A stretch of DNA of 64,000 nucleotides. Origin: Myxococcus eversor. GTDB lineage: Bacteria; Myxococcota; Myxococcia; Myxococcales; Myxococcaceae. The position numbers were made by a program, and so were the translations under genes. The stretch spans positions 186,001 to 250,000 of the forward strand of contig NZ_JAAIXY010000018.1 of NCBI RefSeq assembly GCF_010894455.1, read 5' to 3'. Under the pieces are notes generated by a model, which worked only from the letters and a program-made list of their open reading frames with translations, searched no databases and was not told the DNA's origin. Within the stretch, counting starts at the first letter, position 1. The number at the start of each line of letters is the position of its first letter. This document shows positions 34,718-43,690 of this stretch, one piece after another.

Positions 34718-35573
34718 GCTGGTGGCGCTCGTGGCGCTGGCTGGCTGCGACAAGAGCACCGCGCTGGTGCCGCCCGACCTGTGCCAGGGCGTGGTGTGCC
34801 CGGACGCTCAGGCGTGCGTGGAGGGCAGGTGTCTCGCCACCACGTGCCAGGGCGTGGCCTGTGGCTCCGGACGCGTGTGCGAGCTGGGCGCGTGCGTGGA
34901 GCCCTCGTGCCTCGGGACGGCATGCGCCGACGGCGAGGTGTGCCGCGGAGGCACGTGCCGTCGCGTGGGCTGCGATGCGAACACGGCGTGTTTTCCCACC
35001 GAGCGCTGCATCGGCTCGGAGTGCGTGAGGGATGGCTGCCTGGGCGTCGCCTGTCCCCAGGGCACGGTGTGCCGCTCCGGCGGACAGTGCCGGGGCGTGT
35101 TGTGCACGGCGGACTTCTCCTGCGCATCCGACGAGCGCTGCGGCGCGGACGGCCGCTGTGTGTCGAACGCGGGCTGCTCGGCGGTGAGCTGCCCCGCGCA
35201 GCAGGTGTGTCGCGAGGGCGCGTGCCAGGCGCTGTCCTGCAACACCGTGGCGCAGTGTGGCCCGGGCGAGGTGTGCCGCGCCGGTGCGTGCCTGTCCGCC
35301 ACGGAGGCGTGCGCGGCCGTGAGCCCATGTGCCTCTGGCCAGGTGTGCCGCGCGGGCACGTGTCAGTCGGTGGCGTGTGGCGTGGGCAGGCCGTGTCAGG
35401 GCCTGGAGGGCTGCCGCTCGGGCGCGTGCGAGGGCCCCGTGCGCGCCGAGTCTGGAAGCCTGGCGCCAGCGGCGGGGGTACTTCCCATCGGGCCCGGTTC
35501 CGTGGGCCTGGGCGTGGGAGGGCCTCCGGCGAGCGGACCCACCCACACGCTGCATCCGGGGGCCACGCCGTAG
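34686..35573 (+). CDS. Cys-rich repeat lipoprotein
   Basis: A 295-residue lipoprotein (signal LLLVALVALAGC, Cys21). The mature part has about ten repeats of some 20-25 residues with the pattern C-x-G-V-x-C-x3-x-V-C-x2-G-x-C, for example CQGVACGSGRVCELGACVE and CAAVSPCASGQVCRAGTCQS. The Cys spacing resembles EGF or stigma-like disulfide-rich repeats found in myxobacterial surface proteins. The last 50 residues are Gly/Pro-rich. Its start is the last unit of the 68-bp repeat. It is probably anchored in the outer membrane; ligand unknown. It converges with a small minus-strand gene 14 bases away. Confidence 0.82.
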   Translation: MKALMPLKGLLLVALVALAGCDKSTALVPPDLCQGVVCPDAQACVEGRCLATTCQGVACGSGRVCELGACVEPSCLGTACADGEVCRGGTCRRVGCDANTACFPTERCIGSECVRDGCLGVACPQGTVCRSGGQCRGVLCTADFSCASDERCGADGRCVSNAGCSAVSCPAQQVCREGACQALSCNTVAQCGPGEVCRAGACLSATEACAAVSPCASGQVCRAGTCQSVACGVGRPCQGLEGCRSGACEGPVRAESGSLAPAAGVLPIGPGSVGLGVGGPPASGPTHTLHPGATP

Positions 35574-35586
35574 GGAGCGGGGCGGC

Positions 35587-35883
35587 TCAGGAGTGGACTT
35601 CGCGCAGACGCTCGAGGAGCCGGGGCAGGTGGGCGAGCAGCTCGCGGTCCGTGTGCTCCAGCGCGTTGCGCAGCACCTCCAGGTCCTCCGCGTCGCGCTC
35701 CGCGTTCACCATGCGCTGCAGTCCGCGCAGGCGCTGGTTGCGCAGGACGAGCCGGGCCAGGGTGTCCTCGAGCTCCTCCGCGAGCGCGTCATCCAGCTCC
35801 AGGTCGCGGCTGATGAGCTCACGCAACTGCTCCACCAGGTAGGTGAGGTCCCAGGATTCTTCGTAGCCGGCCCGTCGAGACAT
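35587..35883 (-). CDS. small helical hypothetical protein
   Basis: A 98-residue protein rich in Leu, Glu and Arg (LVEQLRELISRDLELDDALAEELEDTLARLVLRN). It reads as almost wholly alpha-helical, probably a short coiled coil, with no Cys or signal peptide. No family is recognised. It is followed by another small minus-strand gene whose end lies 22 bases before its start, so the two are probably co-transcribed. Coding is supported by composition, lack of a competing reading and a start near the promoter-proximal gene. Confidence 0.6.
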   Translation of the reverse strand: MSRRAGYEESWDLTYLVEQLRELISRDLELDDALAEELEDTLARLVLRNQRLRGLQRMVNAERDAEDLEVLRNALEHTDRELLAHLPRLLERLREVHS

Positions 35884-35905
35884 CTTCGTTCACGTATCGC
35901 CGGGC

Positions 35906-36199
35906 TCAGCCCAGCGCTCGAGCGCGCGTGAGCCCCGCCAGGGTCAGCCGCGAGCGGGATGGGTCCATCTCCACGGTGACGTGGCAGCCATCCAGGTCCA
36001 GGTTCAATGCATATGGCTCCGACATGGGCAGCAGGAGGCTTCGTTCCTGGTGTGCCAGCGAGGCCATGCGAAACAGCTCCGAGAGCAGGGCCTGCCGCAC
36101 ATCCTGAGGCAGGCCATCCACGCTGCCTTGCAGCCCGCGTGGGATGAGCACGGTGAAGGCCTGGGAGGATTGCGAGCCCGTGTCCGAGACGGAGGTCAT
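35906..36199 (-). CDS. small hypothetical protein
   Basis: A 97-residue protein starting MTSVSDTGSQSSQAF, with GGGGA about 6 bases before the ATG. It contains LIPRGLQGSVDGLPQDVRQALLSELFRMAS, followed by YALNLDLDGCHVTVEMDPSRSRLTLAGL. The alternation suggests one helical and one beta half. No family is recognised. It is the promoter-proximal partner of the preceding small gene. Upstream (36200-36481) the gap holds no gene I can support. Confidence 0.6.
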   Translation of the reverse strand: MTSVSDTGSQSSQAFTVLIPRGLQGSVDGLPQDVRQALLSELFRMASLAHQERSLLLPMSEPYALNLDLDGCHVTVEMDPSRSRLTLAGLTRARALG

Positions 36200-36481
36200 G
36201 CCGTCCCCGACTGCTAGAACCGTACCCTTCTGTGATCCAACTATTCCGCGCGGTTGCAGTGGGTCAGAGACGACCATCTGAAAAAATCACAGGGTTTCGA
36301 GTTCCGCTGGCTGAAGTGTCTGCGGGGAAGCGGGCCGTTGGTGGGCTCGCCCGCCTCCATTCCCCGAGGGGACGAGCATTCCGTTCGATGTTCAGCTCTC
36401 CGGTGAGGCTGCGACCTCCTGGCGATGGACGAAGTCACGAGTGTCAGCGTGGGTGACGCATCCGACGCGGTGTCCCGGTGC

Positions 36482-37390
36482 TCACGGAATGCGGCAGCAG
36501 ATGGCGTAGGCGGTGGGAGCGCTGGTGCTGTCGGCGTGGCTGCGGCAGCGGTAGCCGGGCACGCCCGGGGTCTGCGTGGCGCCGCTCTCCAAGGTGACGC
36601 CCGTGGGGTTGAAGGCGACGCCAGTGGGCGCTTCCTCGAGTCCGCTGCAACCGCCGCCCATCAGCGTCTCGCCCGTCGCGCACCAGGCGATGGCGGCGCG
36701 GGTGTCCGTCGAATCGTTACCGGTGGCACTCTTGTAACCGCATGACAGCGCGGGCCTGGCGTGCGTGTGGTCGGAGCGCGCGGCGACTCGGGCCGAGCCG
36801 TTGGTGCCGCCCGCCGTCGGGAAGCTGACGCGCACGGCGAGGGGCGTGCCGGTGGCGATGAGGCCGTCTCCATACGTGGGCGCGGGCGCGTCCAGCTTCG
36901 TCTTGTCCGCGGCGGACATGAAGCCCGCCGTCGTCGCGGTGGCGTTGGCGTGGGTGTGGCTCACGGGCGCGAAGGTGTTGGCGGCGCGGCCCTCCAGACG
37001 GATGCTGTCACTGGAGCGCAACGCGAAGGGCACCGAGGCCATGCGGAAGCGCGGCGTCAGCTCCGACTGGCTGGCGAGCGCGACGCCCAGGTGCATCTCC
37101 GAGCGCCGCACCAGGTCATCCCCCAGCGCCACCGAGGAGCCCAGCACCACCGCGTAGTAGCCATTCGTCACCGGCACGGCCAGGTGGTTCTCCTGCCACA
37201 GCGGGGCGCCGCCCACGGGTGAGGCGTAGAGGGTGAAGGTGAGGTCCTGCGGAGAGCTCTCCGGGGTGCCGTCCGCGCGCACCAGGCGCCCCTGGAAGGT
37301 CATCGTGCGCGGCACGTCCTGCGCGAAGGCGGGAAGGGCCCACGGCGCGAGCAGGGCCAGGACGAGCACGAGGGTGGGACGCGAGGACAT
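36482..37390 (-). CDS. secreted protein with tail-fibre-like middle region
   Basis: A 302-residue protein with a signal peptide (LVLVLALLAPWALPAFA-QD). The N-terminal part, TMTFQGRLVRADGTP and FTLYASPVGGAPLWQENH, resembles secreted carboxypeptidase-like proteins in which such a domain is followed by structural repeats. In the centre, FAPVSHTHANA and GFMSAADKTKLDA recall phage tail-fibre collar sequences, probably a trimerisation motif. The C-terminus is Cys-containing (CGYKSATGND, GGGCSGLEE, RCRSHADSTS, CCRIP). Likely exported and oligomeric, function unknown. The gene to its right is divergent, 181 bases away. Confidence 0.72.
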   Translation of the reverse strand: MSSRPTLVLVLALLAPWALPAFAQDVPRTMTFQGRLVRADGTPESSPQDLTFTLYASPVGGAPLWQENHLAVPVTNGYYAVVLGSSVALGDDLVRRSEMHLGVALASQSELTPRFRMASVPFALRSSDSIRLEGRAANTFAPVSHTHANATATTAGFMSAADKTKLDAPAPTYGDGLIATGTPLAVRVSFPTAGGTNGSARVAARSDHTHARPALSCGYKSATGNDSTDTRAAIAWCATGETLMGGGCSGLEEAPTGVAFNPTGVTLESGATQTPGVPGYRCRSHADSTSAPTAYAICCRIP

Positions 37391-37571
37391 GGGGGACTCC
37401 CGATGGAGGACGGACGCGAGGGAGTCTACAGGCGCGAGCGTTCAGCAGCCGAAACGGGCGCGTTCCCCGGGGCCCGTGGGAGGGCGGGTGGCCGACAGCG
37501 CCGTCAGGCGGACCCCTCGCATCCTCCGGGCCTCGGGACTATACGCGGGGGCAGGAACACGGGAGGCACCC

Positions 37572-39761
37572 ATGGCACGCGCGACGAGAGCAGGCGGGGT
37601 GGGGTGGGCATTCATCCTGTGGGCGACGGTGCTCGGTACCTGTCTGACGGCATGTCGCGAGCCCCCTCCCCTCGTCGGCGCGGAGGGCCGGCTCCGGCTG
37701 TCGCTGTCCCGGCTGGACTTCCCCCCCGCGTATCCCGGCGGGGTGCGCGAGGCGGAGGTGCGGGTGCTCAACGCGGGGCGTGCTCCGCTGGACGTCACCT
37801 GGACCTCGGTGGAAGCGCCCTTCTCGCTGGTGGACGCGCTGCCCGCGCGCGTGGGGGCGAGCGAGGTGCCGGTGCGGCTGCGCTTCAGCCCCCAGGCCCA
37901 GGGCACGTACGAGGCCCGGCTCATCGGCACCGCGTCGGACGGAGGTCGCGCGGAGCTGGTGCTCGCGGGCGAGGCCCGGCCGACGCCGGAGTGCCAGGCG
38001 GTGGTGTGCGCCAGCGCGGTGTTCGACCCCGTGTCCGAGCGCTGCGTGGAGACGCGGCTGCCGGACGGCACCGGGTGTGACCCGGGCAATGCATGCCTCT
38101 CCATGGCCACGTGTCAGCAGGGCCGGTGCAGGGGCCTGGAGCGGCCGTGTGACGACGCCAACGCCTGCACCACGGACGTGTGCCACGCGCTGGATGGGTG
38201 TCGCGCGGTGCCCGCGCCGCCGTGTCCCGGAGCGGGGGCATGCCAGGTGGGCACGTGTGATTCGAAGCTCGGTTGCGGCCTGGCCGATGCGCCGGACGGC
38301 ACCTTCTGTGGCACGGAGCGCGGCTGTGACGCCGCCGACGTGTGCGTGGAAGGCGCGTGCGCGCGGCGCAACCTGCCGGACGGCTTCGTCTGCGCGGCGG
38401 CCAGTCCGTGTCAGGCGGAGGGCCGTTGCCGGGGGCCCGTGTGCGAGCGCCCCGCCGCGGTGTCGCTGGAGCCGGACTGGATTCTCGACGCGGCCGTGCG
38501 GGGGGTGAATCTGCATGACCTGCTGGTGGGGCCCGAAGGAGACGTGACGCTGGCGGGCTTCTACGCGTCCGCGCTGCTCGACGCCGCGGCCCCGGTGCCC
38601 ATGCTGAGCGGCGACGCGGCCCGGCGCTGCATGCTGTGGAATGACCGGCTCCTGTGCATGGACCTGCCGGAGGACGGCACGGTGTCGCTGGTGGAGCGCT
38701 ACACGGGCGCGCCCCGGTGGACCTTCAACTTGTCGCGAGCACGGCCAGACATCGCGCAGCGCACGACCAGCCTCTTCCTCGCGCGGCTGGCGGTGATGGC
38801 TCCGGACCGGCTGGCGGCCCTGTTCGAGGCCTACCCCGCGGGGCTGAACCGCGAGACGTTGTGTCGCATGTACTTCCTGGTGGTGCTGGACGCATACGGA
38901 CAGATGGTGTCCGCCCAGGAGCTGAGCGACCCGCTGCTGTCCGAGTGCAACCACCCGCACCCCTTCGGTGTCGTCTCCGATGCGCTGGGGGACTTGTATG
39001 TCTCCTTCTCGCAGACGGTGAACGTGGGGGCGCCACTCCAGGCGGGCGCGCCCTCGCTGATGATGGCCTTCTCGTCCGACGGGGTGCCGCGCTGGCGCAA
39101 GTCACAGTCGCACCGCGCCGGAGAGCTGGCGGTGGTGGACGGGCTGCTGTTCCAGGAGCGCGCGGCGCAGGCGCTGCTCACGGCGGATGGCTCGGTGGCG
39201 GCGAGCATTCCCCAGCAGTTCGGCCGCCTGGTGGCGACTCGGGGGCGACTGGTGCCCAGCGCACCGGGCACCACCGTGAATCCGAACGACGGCGGCTCGC
39301 TGCCCATGGCCACGCAGCTGAAGGGCTTCGAGCTGCCCTCGCTGAACCCCGTGTGGACGTATTCGGTGCGCTCGGGGCAGCAGCTCACGACGAAGGAGCT
39401 GCGGCTCGCGTCCTGGCCGGATGCGCCGGGGCGGCCACCCCGGACGCTGGTGCTCACGACGGCCACCAACGGCAACAACGACCAACTGCTGGTGGGCGTG
39501 GGCATGTCGGACGGCGCCGAGGCCTTCCAGTGCCGGCTCGACTACTCGGCCCTGACGACTCCGCAGTTGATGGAGCTGGCACCCGGGGCCCTGGTGCTGA
39601 TGGACGGGGCCAACACCTGTGGCGAGTGTGACCCACCTTTTGCCTACAGCCAGGCCCGCTTCCAGCGCTTCCCCATGCCGGGCCTGCTGCCCGCGAAGGA
39701 GCCCTGGCCGGGGACTTTTGGCGGCCCGGGCCATGACCACCACGAGGGGGCCGACCACTGA
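37572..39761 (+). CDS. large Cys-rich surface lipoprotein
   Basis: A 729-residue lipoprotein with lipobox LTAC. The mature N-terminus is an Ig-like fold (LSLSRLDFPPAYPGGVREAEVRVLNAG), as in ASPM/SPD-2/Hydin-type domains. It is followed by Cys-rich repeats (CDDANACTTDVCHALDGCRAVP; CDSKLGCGLADAPDGTFCGTERGCDAADVC). The C-terminal 400 residues look like a beta-propeller or PQQ-like domain (LVERYTGAPRWTFNL; GVPRWRKSQSH; LPSLNPVWTYSV), ending in GGPGHDHHEGADH. GGGAGG lies 6 bases before ATG 37572. This architecture is common among myxobacterial outer-surface lipoproteins. Function unknown. Confidence 0.85.
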   Translation: MARATRAGGVGWAFILWATVLGTCLTACREPPPLVGAEGRLRLSLSRLDFPPAYPGGVREAEVRVLNAGRAPLDVTWTSVEAPFSLVDALPARVGASEVPVRLRFSPQAQGTYEARLIGTASDGGRAELVLAGEARPTPECQAVVCASAVFDPVSERCVETRLPDGTGCDPGNACLSMATCQQGRCRGLERPCDDANACTTDVCHALDGCRAVPAPPCPGAGACQVGTCDSKLGCGLADAPDGTFCGTERGCDAADVCVEGACARRNLPDGFVCAAASPCQAEGRCRGPVCERPAAVSLEPDWILDAAVRGVNLHDLLVGPEGDVTLAGFYASALLDAAAPVPMLSGDAARRCMLWNDRLLCMDLPEDGTVSLVERYTGAPRWTFNLSRARPDIAQRTTSLFLARLAVMAPDRLAALFEAYPAGLNRETLCRMYFLVVLDAYGQMVSAQELSDPLLSECNHPHPFGVVSDALGDLYVSFSQTVNVGAPLQAGAPSLMMAFSSDGVPRWRKSQSHRAGELAVVDGLLFQERAAQALLTADGSVAASIPQQFGRLVATRGRLVPSAPGTTVNPNDGGSLPMATQLKGFELPSLNPVWTYSVRSGQQLTTKELRLASWPDAPGRPPRTLVLTTATNGNNDQLLVGVGMSDGAEAFQCRLDYSALTTPQLMELAPGALVLMDGANTCGECDPPFAYSQARFQRFPMPGLLPAKEPWPGTFGGPGHDHHEGADH

Positions 39762-39887
39762 CGTCAGAGGGGGCGGGCCCGAAATCCGAAGAAAATAAAA
39801 AGGGCATGTCGAGGAACCGGAAGTGGCTTCGACGTAGGGCAAAAGGTCGGCACCCTCCTGGTGTCGCCCCCTACCGAGGATGCCCCC

Positions 39888-40346
39888 ATGAAGAAGATCA
39901 CCCCGTTCCTGATGTTCAACAACCAGGCGGAAGAGGCGGCGAAGCTCTACACGTCGGTGTTCAAGAACTCGAAGATGGTCTCGGTGAACCGGGGCCCGGA
40001 CGGCGCGGCCACGTCCGTCACCTTCGAGCTGGAAGGTGAGACCTTCCTGTCGTTCAACGGCGGTCCCTACTTCAAGTTCTCCGAGGGGATTTCGCTCTTC
40101 GTCGACTGCGAGACGCAGGCCGAGGTGGACGCGCTGTGGGAGCAGCTCGCCGCCGGTGGAGGAAAGCACAAGCCGTGCGGCTGGGTGGAGGACCGCTTCG
40201 GCGTGTCCTGGCAGATCATCCCCCGGACGCTGATGCAGTTGATGGGGGACAAGGACCCGGCGAAGGCCGGGCGGGTGGTGCAGGCGATGCTCAAGATGCA
40301 GAAAATCGACATCGCCGCCCTGGAGCGCGCCTACGCGGGCAACTGA
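39888..40346 (+). CDS. VOC/PhnB-like (3-demethylubiquinone methyltransferase-like) protein
   Basis: A 152-residue protein of the vicinal-oxygen-chelate superfamily, PhnB-like subgroup. Features include ITPFLMFNNQAEEAAKLYTSVFKNSK, FNGGPYFKFSEGISLFVDCETQAEVDALWEQLAAGG and CGWVEDRFGVSWQIIPRTLMQLM, then KAGRVVQAMLKM and KIDIAALERAY. Subgroup members are mostly of unknown substrate. GAGGA lies before ATG 39888. The 3' end overlaps the convergent DUF4166-like gene by 16 bases. The upstream gap (39762-39887) has an AT-rich AGAAAATAAAAAGG run that may hold a promoter. Confidence 0.9.
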   Translation: MKKITPFLMFNNQAEEAAKLYTSVFKNSKMVSVNRGPDGAATSVTFELEGETFLSFNGGPYFKFSEGISLFVDCETQAEVDALWEQLAAGGGKHKPCGWVEDRFGVSWQIIPRTLMQLMGDKDPAKAGRVVQAMLKMQKIDIAALERAYAGN

Positions 40347-41986
40347 GGTTCTCTCGTCCCGGGAGGCACGGCGTCGCCCTGGCGCCAGGCCTCGTAGTGG
40401 ATGCGGGCCAGGGGGGCCCGTCGCGACACCGGCCCCCCGCCGCCGAAGGTCCCGATGATGTCCACGCGCTCTGTCGCGTCCGACGCGGGGTGGATGCGGA
40501 ACTCCACGCCGCGCCCGAACGGCGGCAGCACCAGGCCGCGCCAGCGCAGCGTCTGGCCGCGCAAGCGGATGCCGCCGTCCTCCAGGACCGACACGTCCAG
40601 CTCCAGGTCCAGGCCGTGCTCGACGAAGACCTCGTGGAGTCGGCCGTCGCGCAGGACGAAGTCGGAGTCGAATCGTCGCAGCACGCCGTCGCAGTACAGC
40701 TCCCGGACGAAGTGCATGGAGCCATCCGCGCGGCGGAAGGTGAGGAAGCGTCCGGGGAAGGCACGTGCCCCGTGCTCGGAGAGGCCCTGGCCGGACAGTC
40801 GGGTGGCGACCCAGGCGAACAGCCGCGCCGTGCACGAGGAGAAGGTGACAGAGGCGCGCGCGCTCCACGCGCCCGGGTTGGCATAGAAGCGGATGACGCG
40901 CGGGTCCACGCGGCCCAGGTCCGGACCCAGCACCGCCGCGAGCAGGGGCCAGACATCCGAGGGCCGCGCGCGCTGGCCTCGATGCACGGCCTTCACGCCG
41001 CGACGGTAGACACTGGCCGCCGTCCACGCGGTGAAGAAGCTCGCGAGCAGCAACCACGCCGTGCGCCGTTCGTCGACGAGGCCCGGGGCATGACGCCAGC
41101 GGGGCAGACACAGCGCGCGCAGGGTGGAGAAGGCGTAGTGGCGCAGCAGGCTCCAGCTCGCGCTCACCATGCGCGACAGGGACAGCGCCAGTCCGTGGGC
41201 AATCGCCGTCTCACCCGGGACGGCCCCCGCGAGGGCGGGCTGGTCGAAGAGGCGCGCGCCGAGCGTCATCTCCACGTGCTGCACCAGCAGACGCCACAGG
41301 GGCTCGTGTCCGTGGGCGCGGGCTTCTTCGAGGAAGGCCGCCTCATGGCCCACGTCCCGAGCCCGGGCCACGTCCCGCATGTGGGCTTCAATCCAGCGCT
41401 CGTCACGGACCTCCAGCGGGAGGTGCTCCTCGCAGGCGCGCGCATAGGACGCCCACTCTGGAGTCCGGGGCAGGCCTCGCTCATCCACGGGCATGACGGC
41501 CGCGCCCAATCGCGCGAAGGGTTCCGACACTCCCCAGAAGCGACCGAGTGTCACCGCGCTCGCCGCCAGCACATGCACCCGAGCCATGCGGCACGGATGC
41601 GAGCGATAGAAGTCCGAGAGCAGACCCAGCGAGAGTCGGCAGGCCCGGTGTCGGAGCGCGAAGTTCCGCAGCGCTCCGAGCGACGCATGGGGCAGGGCCG
41701 TCCGCGCTTCATCGAGCTCCTCCGGATGGAGCCGTGCCTGCGCGTGCACCTGGAGCAGGGCCTCCAATTGAGAGTCCCCGGGGTGGAGCTCTCCGGAATG
41801 AAGCAGGGCCTCCAGTTGCGCATCCGCGAGCAGGGAAGCTTCCGAACGGAGCAAGGCCTCCAGTCGTGCATCTCCGAGTGGGAGCGCCGTCGTCGAGTTC
41901 ATCTGGGACACGGTGCTCTCCACGTGCGTGCCGAATCGAGTCCGACGCTGATGACCGGGATGAACCGCCACGGCCCTGTCGCTCAT
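40331..41986 (-). CDS. DUF4166-like protein with short N-terminal Leu repeats
   Basis: A 551-residue protein. Residues 35-95 carry three imperfect 18-residue repeats, each with D-A/S-R/Q-L-E-A-L-L. The middle has hydrophobic helices (LAASAVTLGRFWG; TAWLLLASFFTAWTAASVYRRG). The C-terminal 200 residues, from DLGRVDPRVIRFYANPG through MHFVRELYCDGVLRRFDSDFVLRDGRLHEVF to RWRGLVLPPFGRGVEF, resemble DUF4166. GGAGG is 7 bases before ATG 41986, which overlaps the stop of the upstream membrane gene by four bases. Both are therefore one operon. The pair could act on lipids or membranes, which is inference. Confidence 0.7.
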   Translation of the reverse strand: MSDRAVAVHPGHQRRTRFGTHVESTVSQMNSTTALPLGDARLEALLRSEASLLADAQLEALLHSGELHPGDSQLEALLQVHAQARLHPEELDEARTALPHASLGALRNFALRHRACRLSLGLLSDFYRSHPCRMARVHVLAASAVTLGRFWGVSEPFARLGAAVMPVDERGLPRTPEWASYARACEEHLPLEVRDERWIEAHMRDVARARDVGHEAAFLEEARAHGHEPLWRLLVQHVEMTLGARLFDQPALAGAVPGETAIAHGLALSLSRMVSASWSLLRHYAFSTLRALCLPRWRHAPGLVDERRTAWLLLASFFTAWTAASVYRRGVKAVHRGQRARPSDVWPLLAAVLGPDLGRVDPRVIRFYANPGAWSARASVTFSSCTARLFAWVATRLSGQGLSEHGARAFPGRFLTFRRADGSMHFVRELYCDGVLRRFDSDFVLRDGRLHEVFVEHGLDLELDVSVLEDGGIRLRGQTLRWRGLVLPPFGRGVEFRIHPASDATERVDIIGTFGGGGPVSRRAPLARIHYEAWRQGDAVPPGTREPQLPA

Positions 41987-43134
41987 GACGACACCTCCAC
42001 AAGTTCTCCACAGGGTTTTGACGTGGGGGACGAACGCGCCGCGCCCGGTGCCGGCGACCTGCCAAGCAGTCGCGCGACGACGAACAATCCAAAGCGCCAG
42101 CGAGAGCGGCCTCGTGCCGGAGCATGGTCATCCCCCGCACACCACTGCCGCAGCGTCTCGAAGCCCCACTCCGTGCCCAGCCTCATCACCGGACGGAACA
42201 GCAGCGCGTCGAGCACCTCCCCCACCACGCCGTACCGCGCGCGGTAGTCGAACACCGTCTTGAAGAACGTCCCCTCGGGCCTGCGCTCGTAGAGCCACAC
42301 GCCACGGCCGCGGAGGATGAGACTCCGCCAGTCCTCCGAGCCGAACTCGAACGTCGAGCGCACGTGCGGCGTGTTCGCCAGGTAGCGACCCCACCCGATG
42401 ATTTCGAGTCCGAAGCCCAGGTGCGTCCGGTAGTCCATCAGGTGGAACCCCCGCTCATCGGCCTCCGGCAGGTAGCGGATGGACGTGAAGCGCACGTCCC
42501 ACGCCGTGTGCAGCTCTGGCTCTTGCGTGCGCTCCCACACCATCTCGACGGGCGCGGGGATGAGCACCTCCACGACAATCCTTTGGAGTAAAGGTTGTCG
42601 CGATGGAGCGGCCACGGGCCGCCGACGGAAGGCGAGCCACCGCGCCAGGTCCTTCACGAAGACGACCAGCGCCGTCACCCCCATCACCGTCATCAGCGTG
42701 CGCAGCGCCACCGGTACATCGGGCGGGTCCACGCGCAGGCCCGTGGGAAGGAGCCAGTCTCCCCATACCGTCTGGAAGGTGGCCATGAGGTACAGCCCCA
42801 CCAGCACGCTCAGCACCACGTGCATGAAGTACTCACCCCGGGGGACACCGCCCTGGAACGCCCGGCTGTCGCGCTCCTCCCAGACGTCGCCGAGCGCGAC
42901 GAAGATGTCCGCGGCGTACAGCACCGCGAGCAACCCGAGCGCCCACCCCTGGAAGCGCACGTGCGACACCCAGAGGAATTGGAGCGCGTAGATGAGGTGA
43001 CGCGCGGTGTGCCAGAGCACCTCGCGCTGACACTCGGGACGCTCCTGGAGCCGGCCGCGCCAGAGGTGGAAGTAGAGGACGTCGAAGGTCCCCAAGAGGC
43101 CGATGGCGAGCAACAGGTAGAAGGCGACGTGCAT
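41983..43134 (-). CDS. membrane protein with SRPBCC (polyketide cyclase-like) C-terminal domain
   Basis: A 383-residue protein. The N-terminal 170 residues have about five hydrophobic segments (YLLLAIGLLGTFDVLYFHL; ALGLLAVLYAADIFVALGDV; VVLSVLVGLYLMATF; VALRTLMTVMGVTALVVFV). The C-terminal half, from EVLIPAPVEMVWERTQEPELHTAWDVRF to YGVVGEVLDALLFRPVMR, fits the SRPBCC/START-like fold, a lipid-binding pocket. It is the first gene of the operon with the DUF4166-like protein (ATGA overlap). The combination suggests handling of membrane lipids or polyketides. Function unknown. Confidence 0.78.
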   Translation of the reverse strand: MHVAFYLLLAIGLLGTFDVLYFHLWRGRLQERPECQREVLWHTARHLIYALQFLWVSHVRFQGWALGLLAVLYAADIFVALGDVWEERDSRAFQGGVPRGEYFMHVVLSVLVGLYLMATFQTVWGDWLLPTGLRVDPPDVPVALRTLMTVMGVTALVVFVKDLARWLAFRRRPVAAPSRQPLLQRIVVEVLIPAPVEMVWERTQEPELHTAWDVRFTSIRYLPEADERGFHLMDYRTHLGFGLEIIGWGRYLANTPHVRSTFEFGSEDWRSLILRGRGVWLYERRPEGTFFKTVFDYRARYGVVGEVLDALLFRPVMRLGTEWGFETLRQWCAGDDHAPARGRSRWRFGLFVVARLLGRSPAPGAARSSPTSKPCGELVEVSS

Positions 43135-43690
43135 GATGCACGGGCCTCAGTGCAACGCCACGGCCAGCGCCTCCCAGCGATGCAAGCCTTTGAAGCGCCA
43201 GGGATTCAGCGGATTTGACGCAAGTCCCCGTCAACGCCGTGGACAGCCCTGACAACCCGCGTTGACGCCTGCTCGTGCTCCACGAGTGCGTCAGGCGCGG
43301 GCCAAAGCCAGCCCGGGCGCGCTGTCAATCGTTCCTGCTCGAATTTTTCCGGAAAGATTTCCAGGGCCGGCGGTGAATGCGACCCTCGGAAACCCGGCCT
43401 GACACGGCACACCCGGTGGCACTTACCCTGCGGGTGGACATGCACCGCGTACCCGATATTCTTCGGCCATCGTTGCGTTGAAAGACGTAGACGTGTTCCA
43501 CATTGCCCACGCGAGGCCTGTCCGGGATGCACCCCCTTGGTCCCGGCGCTTGAGTGGAAGGAGTGCGGTTGCCCGGACGACCTTGGAGGTCCGGCGTGCG
43601 GCGGCTCCGTTGCATCGTGGGGGGCCCGCTCGGGCCCCGGGGGGAAGCGCGTTCCCTGGGGCCCGAGTCACCTCGTCACCTGCCCGCTGA
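43135..43690. other. 556-bp intergenic region without a supported gene
   Basis: No reading frame here has coding composition or a ribosome-binding site. It holds a sigma-54-like element at 43417-43433, a short hairpin near 43583 (GACCTTGGAGGTC) and a strong G/C hairpin near 43620 (GGGGCCCGCTCGGGCCCC). Together these might bound a small RNA on the plus strand. The AT-richer AATTTTTCCGGAAAGATTT at about 43339 lies before it. Confidence 0.4.
43417..43433 (+). promoter_or_regulatory. sigma-54-type promoter candidate
   Basis: TGGCACTTACCCTGCGG has GG and GC dinucleotides at -24/-12 with exactly ten bases between and a one-base deviation from the TGGCAC-N5-TTGC consensus. It points to the right, where no convincing protein gene lies before the convergent stop at 43691. 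Confidence 0.4.

Noticed and set aside
37233..37571. Upstream extension of the Cys-rich lipoprotein gene
   Set aside because: The ATG at 37572 has GGGAGG 6 bases upstream and starts the lipoprotein signal; the extension lacks one and overlaps the divergent gene.
43478..43690. 70-codon plus-strand frame
   Set aside because: Begins at TTG, with Arg/Ala/Gly-rich composition typical of random GC-rich frames and no ribosome-binding site.
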